Both the position numbers and the translations under genes were made by a program. From NCBI GenBank assembly GCA_036399175.1, contig DASWNP010000052.1:1-64000 (forward strand): a stretch of 64,000 nucleotides of DNA. Direction: 5' to 3'. This DNA comes from DASWNP01 sp036399175. Its GTDB lineage: Bacteria; Acidobacteriota; Blastocatellia; Pyrinomonadales; Pyrinomonadaceae. Position 1 is the first letter of the stretch. Every line of letters begins with the position of its first letter. Positions 16,191 to 24,670 of the stretch are shown here, piece by piece. A model generated the notes under the pieces. That model was not told the DNA's origin. It saw only the letters and a program-made list of their open reading frames with translations, and made no database searches.

Positions 16191-18977
16191 TCAGGGCTGG
16201 CCGAAGCGTCGGCGGTATTCGCCGGAGGTGATGAAGGCTTTGACCATCTCGGCGCGACGGAAGTCGCCGCCGAACTGATTCAGCTTGCCCAGCCAGAAGT
16301 TGTAGCCGGTGAAGTCCGTGTCGGGCGCGGCGTTCGGCTCTCTTCTGAGGTAGCCGAAGTATTGCATGAGGACGAACGCCTTGTTCGTCTCTCTCCTTCT
16401 GAAATCCTCGTCTTCGGCGACACGGCGCAGAGCTTCGGCGCGCGTTATCTGCCCGGCGTCGAGCCGGGCGACAAGGTCGTCGCGCTCCGCGCCGGAGAGC
16501 GAGCCTCCGGTATTCGTGTTGAGCAGGTTGATGAAATCGGCGTTCGACATCGAAGGCGGGTAGGTTTGGAGAAACGCCGGACGATTGACGAACTCGTTGG
16601 CGAAGGCTTGCTTGTTGGCTTCGAGCTGCTGCCGCCAGTCGCCGACGAGGACGACCACTCCGCGACTTATCTCCTGAGTATCGCGGAGGAAGCTTTGCAG
16701 CGAGAGGCGCTCGCCGGTGTTGAAGGCGGCCTGATAGAGACGATAGACGAGGAAGCCCGTCTCCTGAAACTCAATCGAGCGGAAGAAGGCCGCGGAGGTC
16801 TCTATCCGCTTCACCTCACGGCATCCGGCGTTCGTGCCGCACGACTCGATGTTGTTTATCCAGAACTCAAGCCCCGAAGTGTCCGGGTCGCGGTTGAGGA
16901 AATCGTGATAGTGCTGGCAGACGAAGATGCGCGAGTCGTCGATGACGTTTGAAGAGGACTCCTGCGGGTCGTCGATGATGAGCACGGAGGCTACGGAAGA
17001 GACGCCGAGCGCGAAGCCGCCCGTCGGGTTGCTCAAAGTGACGGCGAAGGATTCGCCGATTTGTCCCTCGATTTTTTCGTTGTAGGAATCTTCGTTGATG
17101 AGCACGTCAAAGGTTTTAAACGTCTCGCCTGCGGCGAAGCGCAGAGTGCCGTGAGCGGCGTTGAAGTCGGAGCGGTCGGAGGCGGGATTGATGAAAGTTC
17201 CGTCGAAGTTCGTCGTGTAATCGACGGTGGCGGCTGTCGATGCGTCGCCGGAGCGAAGCACGGTGATGCGAAGCGCGCTGCAATCTTCGGTGGTCGTGTA
17301 GTTGGCGCTGCTGAAGAAGAAGGCGCGCGAGGGCGCGACGGCGATGCCGCGCACAATCTCTTTGCCGCCGATGAAGCCGAGATTGGTGGCCGCGCCGGTC
17401 GAGAGGTTTATCTGGAAGAGATGGGAGGGCGGCGAGGTTTCGAAGAAGGGCATGGACATGGCGGCGAAGGCCGCGCCCGTATCACTGATGTCGAAGCCCG
17501 CGTAGTCGGTGGTGTTGAAGCCGAGCGCGCCGACGGTTTGCAGCGTGCCGGAGTTGGGCGGGTTTTGCGTGACGAGCGTGTCGCGGTTCGAGTCGATGCC
17601 GTAGAGCGCGGTCGTGTTTGCGCCGGGAGCGTTGTTGGTGTAAGCGGAGGCGACGATGCGCGGCGTCTGAGCGGCGTTCGGGTCGGAGGATGCGTATGAA
17701 AGATTCGTGTCCGCCGATTCGACCGCGCCGGTGTCGGGATTGAGACGCAGGTTCTGTCCGGTGTTGCTGACGACGCGAATGCGGTCGGCGACCGGGTTGA
17801 AGTCGAAGCCGAACTCCGTCCCTTGAAGAGCGGGCGAGAAGGGCGGCGCGCCGGAGAGAAGCGTCACCTGTCGCGCTGCGGCGGTCGTCGGGTTGATGGT
17901 GTAGAGGCGGCTGGTGCTGCCCAGAGCGTAGAGCTGGCCGGTGGCGGGGCGCACGTCGATGGCGAGCAGAGACTCGCCGGGCTGCAAGCCTGTAATCTGC
18001 TTCGAGAAGATGACGACGCCGGGCGCGGCGCTGTTAAAGAGCATGAGCTTGTTGGTGAAGGTGAGGCCGAAGATGTTCGTGCCGGGAGACAGAATCGCCA
18101 GCCCGCGCAGGTAGACTCCTCCGGAAGTATGGCCGTTCGTGCCGATGTGTCCAATCTCTGTGGCTTTGCCGGTCGAAAGGTTGATGCTGTAGAGGCGCGT
18201 GGCGACGGCGTCCGTGCCTGTGAGCCCGGCGAAGGCGAGGTTGGACGTGCCGGGCGCGATGTCGAGCCCGGCCAACTCGGTGAAGAAAGGACGGAAGCCG
18301 AGCAGGCGTCCGACGCGGAAGACCTGCCCTGTGTTCGGCGAGACGGGGCTGCCGCCCTCCGAGCCGATGCGCATGAAGAGGTCGGCATTGGCATCGAGAG
18401 CATAGAGCGTGGTCGAGGTTGCGCCCGCGAAGTTGTTGCTGTAGGCGGCGGCGTTGACGCCCGTGCGCTGTCCCGCGCCTTCCTCGCCCGGCGCGTTGGT
18501 GAGCGGGGCATCGACGCCGACGACCGCGCCCGTGTCAGGATTCAGACGCAGATTATCGTTGACAGTGAGCACTCGAATCTGGTCGGCGACGGGGTCGAAG
18601 TCGAATCCGATTTCGAGGCCGCTGAACTCGGTGACGCCGAGCGCGGGCGTGAACGCAGAGCTTCCGACCTGAGTGGCCGCGCCCGTCAGAAGATTGACGG
18701 TGTAGAGGCGGCTGCGGTCGGTGACGACGTAGAGTCGCCCGTTCGAGGGGCGAAGGTCGATGTCGAGCACGCGCTCGCCCGGCTGCGAAAGACCGCTGAT
18801 TGTCACACGATGAAAAATCGTTTCGGGCGTGGCGCTGTCGAAGACGACCAGCTCGTTCGTGTTGGTCAGACCGGCGACGGGGACGGCGTGCGTCTCTGTG
18901 CGTCCTGCGGCGAAGACGAACAGGAAGAGGACGAAGGAGACCGCCCATGCGTAGAGGCTCTGCGAGGGTCTGTTCAT
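16191..18977 (-). CDS. Secreted DUF4394 / Calx-beta / DUF4214 multidomain protein
   Basis: A 928-aa exported protein with an N-terminal hydrophobic signal (LYAWAVSFVLFLFVFAAG). Two tandem DUF4394 units follow (about 30-295 and 300-560), each with the repeated phrases VLDIDLRP or LLAIDVRP, LYVVTD or LYALGS, and RLNPDTGAV. Next is a Calx-beta-type domain (about 565-670, TVLRSGDASTAATVDYTT...GETFKTFDV). A DUF4214 region comes last (from about 690, HYHDFLNRDPDTSGLEFW). Calx-beta and DUF4214 modules usually occur in extracellular or surface-layer proteins. Function unknown. Upstream to 19216 I see only an untranslated stretch. Confidence 0.85.
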   Translation of the reverse strand: MNRPSQSLYAWAVSFVLFLFVFAAGRTETHAVPVAGLTNTNELVVFDSATPETIFHRVTISGLSQPGERVLDIDLRPSNGRLYVVTDRSRLYTVNLLTGAATQVGSSAFTPALGVTEFSGLEIGFDFDPVADQIRVLTVNDNLRLNPDTGAVVGVDAPLTNAPGEEGAGQRTGVNAAAYSNNFAGATSTTLYALDANADLFMRIGSEGGSPVSPNTGQVFRVGRLLGFRPFFTELAGLDIAPGTSNLAFAGLTGTDAVATRLYSINLSTGKATEIGHIGTNGHTSGGVYLRGLAILSPGTNIFGLTFTNKLMLFNSAAPGVVIFSKQITGLQPGESLLAIDVRPATGQLYALGSTSRLYTINPTTAAARQVTLLSGAPPFSPALQGTEFGFDFNPVADRIRVVSNTGQNLRLNPDTGAVESADTNLSYASSDPNAAQTPRIVASAYTNNAPGANTTALYGIDSNRDTLVTQNPPNSGTLQTVGALGFNTTDYAGFDISDTGAAFAAMSMPFFETSPPSHLFQINLSTGAATNLGFIGGKEIVRGIAVAPSRAFFFSSANYTTTEDCSALRITVLRSGDASTAATVDYTTNFDGTFINPASDRSDFNAAHGTLRFAAGETFKTFDVLINEDSYNEKIEGQIGESFAVTLSNPTGGFALGVSSVASVLIIDDPQESSSNVIDDSRIFVCQHYHDFLNRDPDTSGLEFWINNIESCGTNAGCREVKRIETSAAFFRSIEFQETGFLVYRLYQAAFNTGERLSLQSFLRDTQEISRGVVVLVGDWRQQLEANKQAFANEFVNRPAFLQTYPPSMSNADFINLLNTNTGGSLSGAERDDLVARLDAGQITRAEALRRVAEDEDFRRRETNKAFVLMQYFGYLRREPNAAPDTDFTGYNFWLGKLNQFGGDFRRAEMVKAFITSGEYRRRFGQP

Positions 18978-19216
18978 AACTTTAATCCTTCACGTTGGCG
19001 AAAGCCGGATTCCCGGCGAACTGATGTGGAGAGCGCGCGGCAGGCGCGTATCTTCTGCCGGGCGTCGAGCGTCCTTCTGATTAAGCTTTGCGCGGGTGCG
19101 CTGAAGATTTGTTAAAGATTATCGGGCTCGGAGAAACCGGCGTCCGGGGATGTGCAAAAGTCTATGGCTGTCGGGGCGATGTGTCAACGAATAAATTCGC
19201 GCGAGAGCTTTGCCGC

Positions 19217-20113
19217 TCAGCGCGGGGGGAGGTCGAGGGGGTCGTTTGATTGAAGGCCGCCGGTTTTTTCGTCGAAGGCGATACCGGCGGCCACTTCGTC
19301 TGAGAGGCGCTCCCAACCGCCGGGCATGTGACGGAAGCTTTCGCTGGAGCCGGGCGCGAAGCCCGCGCGCTCCGGTCGCCAGGAGTAGCGCACGACGTTG
19401 ATGAGCGGGTGCTTGACGCGGATGCAGTTGAAGGAGTTGGCCTCGCCTCTGCCGCGCGTCGAAGTGGCCGTGCCGGCCTGAACGACGAGCGCGGAATGTC
19501 CTTCGGTGTTGTAGCGCTTGGCGGTGTGTCCTGTGTGGCTGAGGTGGAGGTGGCCTGCGAGCAGGAGGTCTGCGCCGCAGCGCGCGAGCATCTCAATCGC
19601 CATGCGCGCACGCCCGACGAGGTCGCGCTCGCGGTCGTGTCCTTCGGGCAAATCGAACGGATGATGTGTGACGACGATTTTCGTCACCTCGTCGCCGTAA
19701 GGACAGAGCCGCTCGCGTATGCGTGCCACCTGCTCTTCGTTGATGCGCCCGTCCTTGATGGTCAGAGAGCGCGCCGTGTTGATGCCCATGACGGCAATCT
19801 CTTCGTCCGAATAGAAGGGCTCGAGGTCTTCGGTGATGTATTGTCGATAGTTGTCGAGCGGTTGCAGGAAACGCTTGAAGACGTTGTAGAGCGGAACGTC
19901 GTGATTGCCGGGCACGATAATCTGCGGCGACGGCAGCGTGTCCAGAAACTCGCGCGCCTCCTGAAACTGCTCCGAGCGAGCGCGCTGCGTCAAGTCGCCC
20001 GAGACGACTACCACGTCCGGCGCAAGCCCGTTGACCGTCTCCGCCAAAGGCTCGACGACCGCCTCGTCGATACGCCCGAAATGAAGGTCGGAAAGATGAA
20101 TAATCGTTCGCAT
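19217..20113 (-). CDS. Calcineurin-like metallophosphoesterase
   Basis: A 298-aa phosphoesterase of the cAMP-phosphodiesterase (CpdA)-like group. The metal-binding motifs are in order: HLSDLHFGR (D and H), VVSGDLTQRA, VPGNHDVP (GNHD), VVTHHPF and AGHLHLSHTG. The start is MRTIIHLSD at 20113, supported by GGAG 6 nt upstream. It lies just downstream of a lipid-kinase gene on the same strand, separated by a heptamer hairpin. A similar kinase plus phosphatase pairing occurs at 32-34 kb. Substrate unknown; cAMP, phospholipid and nucleotide are all possible. Confidence 0.88.
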   Translation of the reverse strand: MRTIIHLSDLHFGRIDEAVVEPLAETVNGLAPDVVVVSGDLTQRARSEQFQEAREFLDTLPSPQIIVPGNHDVPLYNVFKRFLQPLDNYRQYITEDLEPFYSDEEIAVMGINTARSLTIKDGRINEEQVARIRERLCPYGDEVTKIVVTHHPFDLPEGHDRERDLVGRARMAIEMLARCGADLLLAGHLHLSHTGHTAKRYNTEGHSALVVQAGTATSTRGRGEANSFNCIRVKHPLINVVRYSWRPERAGFAPGSSESFRHMPGGWERLSDEVAAGIAFDEKTGGLQSNDPLDLPPR

Positions 20114-20129
20114 AAGTAGCTCCTTCGGA

Positions 20130-20219
20130 GCGACGATAGACAATGGACGATAGACGATGGACGATAGCCAATCCTTGTTTTAGTCCATCGTCTATGGTCT
20201 ATCGTCCATCGTCCATGTC
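20130..20219. repeat. Heptamer hairpin element (TGGACGA/TAGACGA words)
   Basis: The left arm (20131-20167) is built of CGATAGA, CAATGGA and CGATGGA. The right arm (20184-20219) is its inverse (TCCATCGTCTATGGTCTATC). The core is GCCAATCCTTGTTTTAG. The lipid-kinase gene reads into the right arm, which encodes its last residues DMDDGR and stop. Confidence 0.9.
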
Positions 20220-21179
20220 TTTAGGCACGACGACTCGCAGCGCACAGGGGCGGGTGCGATAGTAGAGAGGCGTCTGCATCAGCGTGACTTCGCCGTCGGT
20301 GGCGACTCTCAGGCGCTTTCTGCGGCGCGTCTCAATCCAGATTTCACGGGCTTGCAGGGCGTCGAAGTCTTTGGCTTCGCGCAGGCCGCCGAAGAGGGCG
20401 CGCAGGGCGAGACGCAGAAGCCCGAGCCGGGTGGTGCGATGCGTGACGTAAAGGCTCAGGTGTCCGGCGTCGAGGCAGGCGCGAGCGCCGATTTGGAAGC
20501 TCTCCATCTGGTATTCGTTGTTGCCGACGAAGACGAAGGGCGTGCGGCGAACGAGCCTTTGCCCGTCGGCTTCGAGGCGGACGTTGAGGAAGGGATACTT
20601 GCGAAAGACGTTCAAGACAGCCCAGACGAAGGCCGTCCACTTGCCGCGCCCCAATCGCTCCTGCTGCTTCTCACGACTGCGCACGATGCTCGGGTAGAGG
20701 CCGAGACTCGAATTGTTGATGAAGACGCGCCCGTTGACTTCGCCGACATCGACGCTCGCCACGCGTCCTTCCGAGAGGTTGCGCACAGCGCCTTCGAGGT
20801 CGAGCGGAATCCGTAAATCTTTGGCGAAGTGGTTGAGCGTGCCGAGCGGCAGCACGCCGAGCACGACCTCCGTATCGACGAGCGCGGAAGCGACGGCATT
20901 GATAGTGCCGTCGCCGCCTCCGGCCACGACCATCCGGCAGCGCTCCGCGACGGCGCGCTCGGCCAGTCCGACAGTCTTCGCGCCGTCGCGCACGAGCGTC
21001 ACATGAGCCTCGATGCCGCTCTCGGCCAGAAGCTTCCCCAGTTGCTCGCTCAACAACTCTTTGTCGTCAGCGCCGGATGAGGCGTTGATGAGAACTTCGA
21101 CGCGGCCTCGCTTCGTCGTGCGAGTCTGCGCCTCGCCGACGCCCGCGACCGTTCCGCCTTGCGAAGAGAGTGAAGCCAT
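20199..21179 (-). CDS. Diacylglycerol/lipid kinase family protein (YegS/DagK type)
   Basis: A 326-aa cytosolic or membrane-associated kinase. The DAGK catalytic signature is GGGDGTINAVASAL, followed by VLPLGTLNHFAKDL; the kinase core spans roughly 25-150, with a beta-sandwich C-terminal half. The family phosphorylates diacylglycerol, sphingoid bases or related lipids. Start taken at MASLSSQGG (21179) with GGAG 6 nt upstream, not the in-frame TTG further up. The C terminus is encoded by a repeat arm. A second paralog is at 33045. Confidence 0.88.
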   Translation of the reverse strand: MASLSSQGGTVAGVGEAQTRTTKRGRVEVLINASSGADDKELLSEQLGKLLAESGIEAHVTLVRDGAKTVGLAERAVAERCRMVVAGGGDGTINAVASALVDTEVVLGVLPLGTLNHFAKDLRIPLDLEGAVRNLSEGRVASVDVGEVNGRVFINNSSLGLYPSIVRSREKQQERLGRGKWTAFVWAVLNVFRKYPFLNVRLEADGQRLVRRTPFVFVGNNEYQMESFQIGARACLDAGHLSLYVTHRTTRLGLLRLALRALFGGLREAKDFDALQAREIWIETRRRKRLRVATDGEVTLMQTPLYYRTRPCALRVVVPKDMDDGR

Positions 21180-21328
21180 GCCGTTCTCCAAACGGAGGGA
21201 CAACGAGAAAGAACAATACGGTTAATAAGAGAACGGGCGAGGCCGTCTTGAAGCGGCGCTCGCCCGTTCGGTGGTTTCTGTCCGCTCGTCGATAACGCGA
21301 AGTCAACGCGCCCGAACGCGCGGGCTGA

Positions 21329-22300
21329 CTAAGGTCTGACGGCTGTGTCGCTGCCGCCCTCGCCGCCGGACGGCGCGGCCTCTTCGGCGGCGGTTCGTGC
21401 CTTCGCAGTCTGATGCTCAAGGTGGCTGCGCTGCGCTACCTCGCGCTGCGTCGAGAGATCGATGCCGACGAGGTCTTTGAGCTTGCCGAGAAGCGCAGGG
21501 ACGACGACGTTGCGCGCCGTGCTCGACAACTCTTCGACGAAACGCTCGCCGAGCGACGAAAGCTCATCCTGAAGCTTGTCGTAAGCCTTCGTCTCCTTGA
21601 AGCGGTCGATGATGCCCGAATCTTTGACGCGGTCAATCAGGCCGGGCTTCTGCGGCTCGTCGGCTGCCGAGGTCAGAGCGGAAGTCGTCGCCGCGAGAGC
21701 CTGAGTCGCGCCCTGATAGCCGCTGCTGTATGAGGGTCTGGTGTTGGGGCCTACGTCGTCCGATTGCGCGGCGGCGGGCGAAGAGGCGTAAGCCCCTGCT
21801 GTCGCGGCGCGCTCCGTGTAGTGACCCGGCAGGTCGGGCGTGGGCGCAATGGAGCTATCGTAGACTGCCGGACGCGGCGAGACCGAGCCCGTGATGGGCT
21901 GCGAAGCGTAGGAGCGCGGAGCCGAGGCCGCGCCGAAGCTGCTCGCGCTGATGCTCGCCTGAAGATCCGAGTCTTCCGTGTCGTAGTCTTCTTCATCATC
22001 ATCGCTGCCACCGGCAAACGCGCCTCGGACGCTGTAGCCGAGGATGAGGCCGACGCCGAGCGCGCCTGCGCTGAAGGCGAGCGGACGGCGACGATATTGC
22101 TCGCGCCAGTCGAGCGTCTCGCTGATGCTCTCTCTGACCTGCTGATACTGTGTCGTGACGGTCTCTTTGATTTCGGCCACCGTCTGCGTGATAGATTCGC
22201 GCGCTTCCTCCATACGACGCTGAAGCTCCTCTTTGGTCGCGTCCGTATCGGTTAGGGGTTCGGGCGCGCGCGCCAGCCCTGTGTTTCTTTCTTCTGCCAT
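21329..22300 (-). CDS. DUF3618-like membrane-anchored protein
   Basis: A 323-aa protein. Amphipathic helices at about 22-66 (TKEELQRRMEEARESITQTV, ESISETLDWREQYR) are of the DUF3618/YqjK kind. A transmembrane helix follows (RPLAFSAGALGVGLILGYSV, about 70-92), then a long Ser/Ala/Pro-rich low-complexity region (100-215) and a C-terminal helical part. Start chosen at MAEERNTG with AGGA about 8 nt upstream. Last gene of an operon with a holin-like YqjE protein and a DUF883 protein, the arrangement of the E. coli yqjD-yqjE-yqjK set linked to envelope stress and stationary phase. Role inferred from context. Confidence 0.7.
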   Translation of the reverse strand: MAEERNTGLARAPEPLTDTDATKEELQRRMEEARESITQTVAEIKETVTTQYQQVRESISETLDWREQYRRRPLAFSAGALGVGLILGYSVRGAFAGGSDDDEEDYDTEDSDLQASISASSFGAASAPRSYASQPITGSVSPRPAVYDSSIAPTPDLPGHYTERAATAGAYASSPAAAQSDDVGPNTRPSYSSGYQGATQALAATTSALTSAADEPQKPGLIDRVKDSGIIDRFKETKAYDKLQDELSSLGERFVEELSSTARNVVVPALLGKLKDLVGIDLSTQREVAQRSHLEHQTAKARTAAEEAAPSGGEGGSDTAVRP

Positions 22301-22360
22301 TCCGAATGTCCTTTCTGCCCTGTGTGTTCCTTTTTTTATCTGGCCGGGCGGCACGAGATT

Positions 22361-22810
22361 TTAAACTTCATTCTTCAACCACTGCTTGTCCTTCTTCAGC
22401 TCATCGACGCTTCTGTGCGGGACGGGGTCGCGCGCCGCCAGACGATTCTTCATCACGACGACGATGATGCCACCGATTATCAGGTAGAGCAGGCCGGTGA
22501 TGAGGAATCCGAGCGCGTAGTTGAGCGGCTGGCGGTCGAAGGTGAACAGCGTCGAGATAAAGAAGGCGATGGCGACGTTCAGGAGGGCGAAGCCGATGGC
22601 GGCCAGAATCGCGCCGACGCCGATGAACGCGCCGCCCCGCGCATAGACCGCAGCGTCTTCCTTCAATTCCACCTTGACGAGACTCAGCTTCGTATCGAGA
22701 AGCCTCATCACGTCGTCGCCCAGACGCCCAAAGAGCGCCGGTAAACCCTCTATGTCTGACTGCTGCTGCTGCGCCGGCAGACCCGCCGCTCTTCTCTCCA
22801 GTTCGGCCAT
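22361..22810 (-). CDS. Phage holin superfamily III / YqjE-like membrane protein
   Basis: A 149-aa protein. Start at MAELERRAAG with a near-perfect AAGGAGGT Shine-Dalgarno. A helical N-terminal half (RLGDDVMRLLDTKLSLVKVE) precedes two transmembrane helices at about 62-85 (GVGAILAAIGFALLNVAIAF) and 97-118 (ALGFLITGLLYLIIGGIIV), and a charged tail. It belongs to the Actinobacterial-holin/YqjE group, which despite its name is chromosomal and not lytic. Middle gene of the yqjDEK-like set. Confidence 0.8.
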   Translation of the reverse strand: MAELERRAAGLPAQQQQSDIEGLPALFGRLGDDVMRLLDTKLSLVKVELKEDAAVYARGGAFIGVGAILAAIGFALLNVAIAFFISTLFTFDRQPLNYALGFLITGLLYLIIGGIIVVVMKNRLAARDPVPHRSVDELKKDKQWLKNEV

Positions 22811-22817
22811 CACACAC

Positions 22818-22917
22818 CTCCTTGCAGAAAACGATGAAGTCGGAACGCAGAACAATGAAGAGAAAGCATTCTGTCTTTCATTCCGTGTTGCGGCGTTCCG
22901 ACTTCCGCGTTTCCTTA
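22818..22917. repeat. Degenerate heptamer hairpin element
   Basis: GAAGTCGGAACGCAGAACAA on the left is roughly inverted as TTGCGGCGTTCCGACTTCCG on the right. The core is GAAGAGAAAGCATTCTGTCTTTC, one of the clearest copies of the shared core. Confidence 0.75.
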
Positions 22918-23448
22918 TCTACGGCTGCCGCGAAGGAGCAGGCCGATGACGAATCCGGCTGCCGCCGAAATCAGAAGCGCCTGGCCGGGTTTCTGCCGCG
23001 CATACTCTTTGGCCTCTTCGGCCACCTGGCGGTAATCCATGTTCTGGATGTCGCGGAACTTGTCGCTGACGACCGTGCCAACCGCCGAAGCCTTATCGGT
23101 GACGTACTCTCTGGCTGTAGAAGCCGCGTCGGCCACTTTCTGGCCGTACTCTTTGGCCTGCGCCGCGAGCCCTGTGGCCGCGCCCGCGCCGCCGCCTGCG
23201 CTGCTGCCTGTGCCTCCGGTGCCGGTGCTGCCGAGACCGGCGGCTGCGAGGCTCGTTGAGCTGGTATCGCGCGTGGTTCCCAAATCAGTCGCGCCCGTGC
23301 CCGCGAGCCCGCTTCCAGTACCTCCGCCTAAGCCCCCGGCGCCGGTGCTGCCGCTGCCGCCGCCCGTGCCACTGCCGCCGCTCGTGCCCGTGCTGCCGCC
23401 GCCGCCCGTCGAAGTGTTCATCGAATCATTGGAATCTCTGTTTGACAT
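22915..23448 (-). CDS. DUF883 (YqjD/ElaB-like) protein with Gly/Ser/Thr-rich N terminus
   Basis: A 177-aa protein. Residues 13-95 are low complexity, dominated by Gly, Ser, Thr and Ala. Residues 95-150 are an amphipathic helix (QAKEYGQKVADAASTAREYV). The C-terminal membrane anchor PGQALLISAAAGFVIGLLL ends RGSRR, a glycine-zipper tail typical of YqjD/ElaB, which tether ribosomes to the inner membrane in E. coli. It has a GGAG Shine-Dalgarno and is first in its operon. The long flexible linker is unusual for the family. Confidence 0.8.
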   Translation of the reverse strand: MSNRDSNDSMNTSTGGGGSTGTSGGSGTGGGSGSTGAGGLGGGTGSGLAGTGATDLGTTRDTSSTSLAAAGLGSTGTGGTGSSAGGGAGAATGLAAQAKEYGQKVADAASTAREYVTDKASAVGTVVSDKFRDIQNMDYRQVAEEAKEYARQKPGQALLISAAAGFVIGLLLRGSRR

Positions 23449-23729
23449 CTCTGTTCTTCTCCTTCAAATGTGAATCATCCGAAATGCTGGATTTAAGGAA
23501 GCGCGCGAGAGAGAACGCTCCTTGAAAAATGGTTTACCCGCAGCAAGTTTGCAAACAACGTGCCGACGAGGGATGCGCACTCTCTGCTTCGGTCAAAAGC
23601 GCAGTCCGACGCGCTTCGCCTGCGCGCCCTCCGAAAGCCGTCTCACAGCCTGTCTTGTTGCGAAAAGGTACGCCTAAGATAGCACAAGGTCGGGAACAAT
23701 ACATAAGAGAAAAATTCCCTGAAACCTCC

Positions 23730-23769
23730 TTGACTTCACTCGCGTACTGAGGTAAGTAAGTACTTACTT
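23730..23769 (+). promoter_or_regulatory. Promoter and 16-bp palindromic operator for the efflux operon
   Basis: AAGTAAGT (23754-23761) and ACTTACTT (23762-23769) form a perfect 16-bp palindrome. A TTGACT -35 (23730-23735) lies 17 bp before TAAGTA, which overlaps the palindrome. The TetR gene starts 35 bp downstream, so autoregulation is likely. The rest of the 355-bp gap (23449-23803) shows no gene. Confidence 0.65.
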
Positions 23770-23803
23770 CGCAATTTTCAGGAGCTTGGGAGTCGGAGGC
23801 CGA

Positions 23804-24601
23804 ATGAGCAAACGAATGGAAGCGGCGCGCGCGGAGGCGGGCGTGCTGCCGGTGGCGACGAGCGGGCGGATGCCTAGCGGAGAGCGCCGACAGCAGATAG
23901 TTCAAGTCGCCATGCGGCTCTTCTCCGAGCGCGGCTTTCGCGGCACGACGACGAAAGAGATAGCGCACGCGGCGGGCGTTTCGGAAGCCATCATCTTCCG
24001 CCACTTCGCCACGAAGGAGGAGCTTTACTCGGCCATCATCGACCACAAAGCCTGCGCCGGAGGGATGAGAGAGCACGCGCACCAGACAGTGGCCGAAACC
24101 ATCCGCTGTTCGGTGGCCGAGGCGATGGAGAGACGCGACGACCGCGCCGTCTTCGAGGGCATCGCCGAGACGATGATGCGCCATCACGAGCAGGACGAAG
24201 AATTCCTCCGCCTGCTCTTCTATTCGGCGCTCGAAAAGCACCAGTTGTCGCAGATGTTCTGGGACAGAAACATGCGTCTGATGTACGACTTCCTCGGCTC
24301 CTACATACGCGAGCGCCAACGCGACGGCGTTTTCGGCAACGTCGATCCGCTCGTCGTCGTGCGCGCCTTTATGGGCATGATTATCCATCATTCCGTGACC
24401 AATACGCTTTGGGACAGGTCGCGCACGCTCCTCAACATCCCGAACGAGCGCGCGGCGCGCGACTTCACGCGGATACTGCTCGAAGGCATCGGCGCGTCGG
24501 GCGGCGCGAAGACTGGCGCTGCTGTTGCGACGGCGACGACGAGCCGGGTCGCCAACCGTCGAAGCGGCTCGCAGGCCGCGCGCAGCAGGAAGAAGAGCTG
24601 A
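23804..24601 (+). CDS. TetR/AcrR family regulator of the RND efflux operon
   Basis: A 265-aa repressor. The HTH lies at about 30-75 (RRQQIVQVAMRLFSERGFRG, then TTKEIAHAAGVSEAIIFRHF), with the ligand domain after it. Start at MSKRMEAARAEAG (23804) with GGAGG 4 nt upstream, rather than the upstream TTG. The C terminus has a basic Ala/Arg-rich tail (ATTSRVANRRSGSQAARSRK). First gene before the membrane-fusion protein, RND pump and TolC-like channel; it very likely senses a substrate of the pump. Confidence 0.88.
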   Translation: MSKRMEAARAEAGVLPVATSGRMPSGERRQQIVQVAMRLFSERGFRGTTTKEIAHAAGVSEAIIFRHFATKEELYSAIIDHKACAGGMREHAHQTVAETIRCSVAEAMERRDDRAVFEGIAETMMRHHEQDEEFLRLLFYSALEKHQLSQMFWDRNMRLMYDFLGSYIRERQRDGVFGNVDPLVVVRAFMGMIIHHSVTNTLWDRSRTLLNIPNERAARDFTRILLEGIGASGGAKTGAAVATATTSRVANRRSGSQAARSRKKS

Positions 24602-24670
24602 GTTTATCGAGACGAAATCCTGAGCTTATCAAGACGGAATTCCAAGACCGAATTTAATAGAGAAGAAGGT

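Noticed and set aside
17823..19115. 430-aa plus-strand ORF
   Set aside because: It is the antisense shadow of the DUF4394 protein, with Arg/Gly/Glu-rich composition and no domain.
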